Origin: Mycolicibacterium holsaticum DSM 44478 = JCM 12374
GTDB taxonomy: Bacteria > Actinomycetota > Actinomycetes > Mycobacteriales > Mycobacteriaceae
Assembly (NCBI RefSeq): GCF_019645835.1
Contig: NZ_CP080998.1
Span: 2,604,001-2,668,000 of the forward strand
DNA: 64,000 bases
Reading direction: 5' to 3'
Position numbers and translations under genes: made by a program. The notes beneath the pieces were generated by a model that worked only from the letters and a program-made list of their open reading frames with translations, ran no database searches and was not told where the DNA came from. Within the stretch, counting starts at the first letter, position 1. Each line of letters starts with the position of its first letter. This document shows positions 59,474-64,000 of the stretch, piece after piece.

Positions 59474-61810
59474 CTAGCGGAACACCCCCGGCAGGCTCAG
59501 CGCGGAGAGCGAGTCGTCGGCAAGCGGATTGTCGTGAACCATGTACGTCCACGTCGAGGTCGGCCGGGCCAGTTTGGACAGGTCCACGCCGGGTTCGTCC
59601 TCGATGGACGGCGCGGTCTCGAAGGTCTGCTGAGCCGCCTCGATCGCGTCGGCGGCCAGCGAGGCGAACGCGTCGACGGCCATCCGGTGAAACTCGTCGA
59701 TCGGGGTCTGGTTGCCCAGCGCGCGCAGATGGATGCTCTCGCGGACATCGGACAGGTAGGCCAGGTGATCGGCCCAGCCGCGGTCCAGGTGGTACAGCAT
59801 GATCAGCCGGCAGATCTTCTCCAGCTTCTCCTCGCCGAGGTCCTCGACCAGCTCCGCGTAGCGTTTCGGCGACCGCTCCTCGAGCTCTTCGCGGGCAACC
59901 GCGGTGCGCAGCAACGTATCCCGGCGTTCGACGATGATGGCCCGCTGCTGGGCGATCAGCTGGTTGTAGCGCCAGTTGTTGGCGTGGATGTCGAGCATCC
60001 GGCCCTCGGCGATGCGTTGCGCGTTGTCCAGCAGCGAGGCGGCCTTGGGGCTGACGATGCGGCCGGTGTCGTCGGTGTCCATCGGGAGCTTGTTCGGCTC
60101 GAGGTGGGCCACGACGACGGCGTCTTCCCAGCTGGCGAAGAACACCGACGATCCGGGATCGCCCTGGCGCCCGGCGCGGCCGCGCAACTGGTTGTCGAGC
60201 CGCTCGGTGTGGTGCCTGCCGGTGCCGACGACGTGCAGCCCGCCCAGATCGGCGACTTCCTTCTTCTTGACCGAGTGATCGTCGGCGTCGGACCCGCCGA
60301 GCCGGATGTCGGTGCCGCGCCCGGCCATCTGGGTGGACACCGTGACACTGCCGAGCTTGCCGGCCTCGGCGATCACCGCGGCCTCCTCGGCGTCGTTCTT
60401 CGCGTTCAGGACGACGGCCGCGACCCCGGCCTTGACCAGGCGTTGGTGCAGGTCCTCGGATTCGGCGACGTCGTGGGTGCCGACCAGGACGGGCTGGCGC
60501 GTCTTGTGCACTTCCTTGATGTGCTCGACGATGGCGTCGTTCTTGGCGGCCTCGGTGGCGTACACCCGGTCGGGCTCGTCCTCGCGGATGTTGGGCATGT
60601 TCGGCGCGATCGGCGAGACCGCGAGCTTGTAGAACTGGCGCAGCTGCTCGCCTGCGGCCAGCGCGGTGCCGGTCATGCCGCACACCGTGGGATACCGGTT
60701 GATCAGCGCCTGCACCGTGATGGTGTCGAGTACCTCGCCGGTCTCGGTGGTCTCGATGCCCTCCTTGGCCTCGACGGCGGCCTGAAGGCCGTCGGGCCAG
60801 CGCTGCAGCTGCGCGATGCGACCGCGTGAGGCGTTGATCAGGTGCACCGCGTCGTCGCGGACGATGTAGTGCACGTCGCGCTGCAGCAGCACGTGGGCGT
60901 GCAGCGCCACGTTGACCTCGGTGAGCGTGCTGCCGACATGCTCCTCGGAGTACAGATCGATGCCGCCGAGTTTGGCCTCCAGTTTCCTGGCACCCTCTTC
61001 GGTGAGGTGCACGTTGCGGTTGTCGTCGTCGGTGTCGTAGTCGACGCCGCCGGTGAGTTCGCCGACCAGCCGGATGATTTCGACCTTGGGGGTCTCCCGG
61101 TGCGAGGTGCCCGCCAGCACCAGCGGCACCAGCGCCTCGTCGACCAACACCGAGTCGGCCTCGTCGATGAGCGCCACATCGGGGTTCGGCGACACCAGGT
61201 CTGCGACATCGGTGACCAGTTGGTCGCGCAGCACATCGAAGCCGATCTCGTTGACCGAGGCGTAGGTGACGTCGCACCGGTAGGCCGCGCGGCGCTCTTC
61301 GGCGGTGGATTTCTCGGTGATCCAGCCGACCGTCAAGCCGAGCGCCTCCAGCAGCGGCGCCATCCATTCGGCGTCGCGACGCGCGAGGTAGTCGTTGATC
61401 GTGATGACGTGCACGTGCCTGCCGCCCAGCGCGTAGCCGGCCGCGGCGATCGCCCCCGACAGCGTCTTGCCCTCACCGGTGGCCATCTCCACCACGTCGC
61501 CTGCCAACATCCGCAGCGCCCCGAGCAGCTGGACGTCGAACGGGCGCAGCGACGTGGTGCGTTCGGCGGCCTCCCGGGTGATGGCCAGAAACTGCGGGAT
61601 GTCGGTGGCGTCGGCCAGGTCCTCGAGGTTCAGCAGCTTGGCGGCCTTGCGCAGTTGCTCGTCGTCGAGTTCGGCGGCGCGGTCGTCGAAGTCCGCGGAC
61701 TGGCGCACCTGCGTCATCGACTGCGCCTGGTCCCGATCGGTGCTGGCGCCGAGCAGTTTCCAGAACCGATTGCTGACACGACCTGGGGTGCGGGTCTTGG
61801 TCTTAGCCAC
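59474..61810 (-). CDS. secA2: accessory preprotein translocase ATPase SecA2
   Basis: 778 residues, shorter than housekeeping SecA1, which has about 950. DEAD motor: [11 protein letters not shown]alker A near residue 116, [11 protein letters not shown]alker B near residue 215, [15 protein letters not shown] and [15 protein letters not shown] in the second motor half. The C-terminal zinc-binding and linker tail is missing, as in mycobacterial SecA2. It powers export of a subset of proteins. Counterpart of Rv1821; first gene of a likely operon with pgsA2. Confidence 0.97.
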   Translation of the reverse strand: MAKTKTRTPGRVSNRFWKLLGASTDRDQAQSMTQVRQSADFDDRAAELDDEQLRKAAKLLNLEDLADATDIPQFLAITREAAERTTSLRPFDVQLLGALRMLAGDVVEMATGEGKTLSGAIAAAGYALGGRHVHVITINDYLARRDAEWMAPLLEALGLTVGWITEKSTAEERRAAYRCDVTYASVNEIGFDVLRDQLVTDVADLVSPNPDVALIDEADSVLVDEALVPLVLAGTSHRETPKVEIIRLVGELTGGVDYDTDDDNRNVHLTEEGARKLEAKLGGIDLYSEEHVGSTLTEVNVALHAHVLLQRDVHYIVRDDAVHLINASRGRIAQLQRWPDGLQAAVEAKEGIETTETGEVLDTITVQALINRYPTVCGMTGTALAAGEQLRQFYKLAVSPIAPNMPNIREDEPDRVYATEAAKNDAIVEHIKEVHKTRQPVLVGTHDVAESEDLHQRLVKAGVAAVVLNAKNDAEEAAVIAEAGKLGSVTVSTQMAGRGTDIRLGGSDADDHSVKKKEVADLGGLHVVGTGRHHTERLDNQLRGRAGRQGDPGSSVFFASWEDAVVVAHLEPNKLPMDTDDTGRIVSPKAASLLDNAQRIAEGRMLDIHANNWRYNQLIAQQRAIIVERRDTLLRTAVAREELEERSPKRYAELVEDLGEEKLEKICRLIMLYHLDRGWADHLAYLSDVRESIHLRALGNQTPIDEFHRMAVDAFASLAADAIEAAQQTFETAPSIEDEPGVDLSKLARPTSTWTYMVHDNPLADDSLSALSLPGVFR

Positions 61811-61845
61811 ACAAATACGGTACGCGTCCCCCCTTCCGCTCCCGG

Positions 61846-61902
61846 CGAGCGTGCGTGTCTGAGGGCGAAACGCCGCGTCGGATGCGGAGTTCGCGCACGC
61901 TC
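61846..61902. repeat. intergenic inverted repeat
   Basis: CGAGCGTGCG (61846-61855) pairs with CGCACGCTCG (61893-61902). The 37-base interior has its own GC-rich pairing. It lies between the ilvG stop and the secA2 start on the minus strand. It may be a repeat family in this genome. Confidence 0.65.
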
Positions 61903-61920
61903 GCGGCGAAGGGAGGCGGC

Positions 61921-63558
61921 TCAGGCCAGGTTCGAGCGGCGCGGATAGGCCACCGTCGGATCGGTCAGCGTGTTGACCACCGCGGGCACCCCGGCCGAGA
62001 ACGCGCGCTGCAGGGCGGGACGCAGCTCGGCGGGGGTCGCCACCAGCTCACCGTGCCCGCCCAGCGCCGCGACGACCTCGTCGTAGCGGGTGCCCGGGCG
62101 CAGATCGGCCACCACCGAGTATCCGTACAGCATCTCCATCGGATGCTTCTCGAGCGCCCAGATGCCGTTGTTGCCGATCACCGAGACCACCTGCACCCCG
62201 TGCCGGACCAGCGTGTCCCATTCCATGCCGGAGAACCCGAACGCGCCGTCGCCCTGCAGCAACACCACCTGCCGGTCGGGGCGGGCCAGCTTGGCGGCCA
62301 GCGCATAACCCGGGCCGGAGCCCAGACAGCCGAACGGCCCGCTGTCCAACCAGGCCCCCGGCACGTAGCTGTCGATGACGCGGCCGGCATACGACCCGAA
62401 ATCGCCCGCATCGATCACGACGATCGCGTCACGATCCAGCAGCGCGCTCAGCTCGGCGTACACCCGCATCGGATGCAGCGGCGCCCGGTCGTCGGTGAGT
62501 TCGGCGGCCTCGCCCCGGCGGGCGGCGATCTCCACCGCGCGCAACTGTTCGATCCAGGCGGCGTGGCCGGGCGGGGTGGCCGCCGACAACGCGGTCAGGA
62601 TCTTGGGAAGATCGCCGTACAGGCCCGCGGCAACCTCGCGCGGATGCGGCCGCTCCGGTGCGACGCGGTCGGCGACGATGAGTTTGGTTTCGCCGCCGAA
62701 CACCGCGCCGAACCCGAGCCGGAAGTCCAGCGGCACCCCGATCACCAGCGCAACGTCGGCCTCCCCCAACGCTTTTGACCGGGCCCTGGAGAACGCCAGC
62801 GGGTGATCGGCTGGCACGGTGCCGCGCGCCATGCCGTTCGTCAGCACCGGAATTCCCAGCGCCTCGGCCAGGTTGAGCAGCGCGGTTTCGGCGTGCCCCC
62901 ACCAGACGTTGGTGCCCGCCATGATCACCGGCCGCTGCGCACCGGACAGCAACCGGACGGCGGTGTCCACGGCGTCTCCGTCTGGATCTCCCGCTGCGGG
63001 TGGGTCGGCCAGCGCGCCTGGTCCGCCGTCGTCGCGGGCCTCGCTGAACACGTGGTCCATCGGGAAATCGACGAACGCCACCCCCGAAGGGGCGCCGACG
63101 GCCGCGCGCAGCGCCTCGTCGATCAGCGGCCCGACGGCGTCGGGAGACTCCGCGGTCGCCGCGAACCGGGTCAGCGGCGCCACGAACGGGACGTGGTCGA
63201 TCTCCTGCAGCGAACCCTGCCCCCACCGCAGCGCGGGTGCCCGCCCGCCAAGCACCACCAGCGGCGACTGGTTCTGCTGGGCGGCGGCCATCGCGCTCAT
63301 GCCGTTGGTGACGCCGGGTCCGGCGGTCAACGCCGCGACGCCGGGCACGCGGGTCACCTTGGACCAGCCTTCGGCGGCAAATGCCGCGGTCTGCTCGTGC
63401 CGGGTGTCGACCAACCGGATGTTCTCGGCTCGGCAGCCGTCGTAGATCGAGAACAGGTGCCCACCGGAGAGCGTGAAGATCGTGTCGATCCCGCTTGCCC
63501 GCAACCGCCGGGCGATCAGGTGGCCCGCGTTCACGGAATCTGCCGTTCCGGTGCTCAT
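61921..63558 (-). CDS. ilvG: thiamine-diphosphate enzyme, acetolactate synthase-like IlvG
   Basis: 545 residues. ThDP enzyme architecture: catalytic Glu in [13 protein letters not shown] (about residue 55), a central FAD-like domain, and the ThDP/Mg motif [14 protein letters not shown] to GNN (about 440-470). Counterpart of Rv1820. Acetolactate synthase-like proteins of this sort, which have no regulatory subunit nearby, may use other 2-oxo acids or oxalyl/2-hydroxyacyl-CoA; FAD and substrate residues need comparison. It is divergent from the bacA-type gene. Confidence 0.88.
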   Translation of the reverse strand: MSTGTADSVNAGHLIARRLRASGIDTIFTLSGGHLFSIYDGCRAENIRLVDTRHEQTAAFAAEGWSKVTRVPGVAALTAGPGVTNGMSAMAAAQQNQSPLVVLGGRAPALRWGQGSLQEIDHVPFVAPLTRFAATAESPDAVGPLIDEALRAAVGAPSGVAFVDFPMDHVFSEARDDGGPGALADPPAAGDPDGDAVDTAVRLLSGAQRPVIMAGTNVWWGHAETALLNLAEALGIPVLTNGMARGTVPADHPLAFSRARSKALGEADVALVIGVPLDFRLGFGAVFGGETKLIVADRVAPERPHPREVAAGLYGDLPKILTALSAATPPGHAAWIEQLRAVEIAARRGEAAELTDDRAPLHPMRVYAELSALLDRDAIVVIDAGDFGSYAGRVIDSYVPGAWLDSGPFGCLGSGPGYALAAKLARPDRQVVLLQGDGAFGFSGMEWDTLVRHGVQVVSVIGNNGIWALEKHPMEMLYGYSVVADLRPGTRYDEVVAALGGHGELVATPAELRPALQRAFSAGVPAVVNTLTDPTVAYPRRSNLA

Positions 63559-63661
63559 ACCGGCAGCTTAATCACGGCCCGACGGCAGCCGGCTCGACGC
63601 GCTCACCAGCAGTTGAGCTCTGTGCAGCGCTGACAGCGGTGCGGGGAGGTACCTTGCCCGA

Positions 63662-64000
63662 ATGGAAAGTTTTGTCCCGACGCTGGACTGGGGACACGAG
63701 CTGTGGACGTCGCTGGTCTGGGTCGCGCGCGGCTGGGTGATCGCGGCGATCGCCACGCTGGCCATCATGGTGCTGATCGCCCGGTTCACCACCTGGGGAC
63801 GTCAGTTCTGGCGCATCACCGGCGGCTACTTCAAGGGCCCGGAAAGCGTGAAGGTCTGGCTCTGGCTGGCGGCGCTGCTGCTGTCGGTAATCGTCGGCGT
63901 GCGGCTGTCGGTGCTGTTCACGTTCCAGGGCAGCGACATGATGACCAGCTTCCAGGTGGTGGCGTCGGGTCTCGGCAGCGACAATGCCGCCGTCAGGCAG
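63662..64000 (+). CDS. bacA: BacA/SbmA-type ABC transporter (Rv1819c type), 3'-truncated
   Basis: The first 113 codons only; the gene runs past the window. ARFTTWGRQFWRITGGYFKGPESVKVWLWL and the hydrophobic segments around residues 20-40 and 65-85 match the SbmA/BacA-like membrane domain of Rv1819c, which in M. tuberculosis imports vitamin B12 and bleomycin-like peptides. The ATPase half would lie beyond the end. GGGGAGG lies 12 bases before the ATG. The place next to ilvG agrees. Confidence 0.85.
   Translation, partial: MESFVPTLDWGHELWTSLVWVARGWVIAAIATLAIMVLIARFTTWGRQFWRITGGYFKGPESVKVWLWLAALLLSVIVGVRLSVLFTFQGSDMMTSFQVVASGLGSDNAAVRQ

Overview
The window is high-GC actinobacterial DNA from a fast-growing, saprophyte-type mycobacterium (Mycolicibacterium, M. 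smegmatis-like). The evidence is an antigen 85 mycolyltransferase, Apa, GarA, SecA2, type II NADH dehydrogenase and GlcB, and a gene order that follows the M. tuberculosis block Rv1872c to Rv1819c almost gene for gene in inverted orientation. That comparison is from memory of the H37Rv map, not from an alignment. No tRNA, rRNA, insertion sequence, prophage or CRISPR array was seen. Genes are tightly packed: no gene-free stretch exceeds about 270 bases.

Region by region. 1-2953: tail of a nucleoside deaminase, a GH13 glycosidase and an LldD2-type lactate dehydrogenase. 3145-6681: an antigen 85C-like mycolyltransferase and Lon protease; M. tuberculosis has no Lon. 6756-9998: HhH-GPD DNA-repair protein, DUF72 protein, FAD reductase and a lipoprotein. 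10002-13819 (minus): a thiolase-like protein coupled to a double-domain class III CoA-transferase. 13886-18245: phosphoketolase, CPBP protease, CGNR regulator and a hypothetical protein. 18242-22857: AdhA, a small secreted CDGP-type protein, Apa and ModBC without ModA. 23025-26142: degenerate SDR, LLM F420-type oxidoreductase and Ndh.

26327-35839 is a urea module. A five-gene urea ABC importer (urtABCDE, plus strand) runs head-on into a thioesterase-ureABCFGD urease operon (minus strand), the two operons sharing their last bases. 36046-38421: an iron-regulated FhuF-like protein with an IdeR box, then BlaI/BlaR-type regulators. 38496-44068: Gnd1, GuaB1, a short proline-rich leader ORF and two CNNM/CorC-type membrane proteins. 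44061-45107 is an unusual gene carrying in-frame tandem repeats at both ends. 45157-50307: malate synthase G, a vWA protein and an alpha/beta hydrolase.

50404-63558 (minus): acetolactate synthase-like IlvG, SecA2, PgsA2, the DUF881/DUF1290 trio, GcvH, GarA, two MerR-type regulators flanking a DUF151 nuclease-like protein, then a tandem glycine riboswitch in front of glycine dehydrogenase. GarA and GcvH sit close to GcvB, so glycine cleavage and the GarA switch of central nitrogen/carbon metabolism are neighbours. The window ends inside a BacA-type transporter gene.

The signals most worth following are the Lon promoter (SigH-like promoter overlapped by a HAIR-like operator), the repeat-bounded gene at 44061, the proline-rich leader ORF upstream of the CNNM gene, the missing modA, and the IdeR box nested in a second palindrome. 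No wholly new multi-gene system is convincing from sequence alone.
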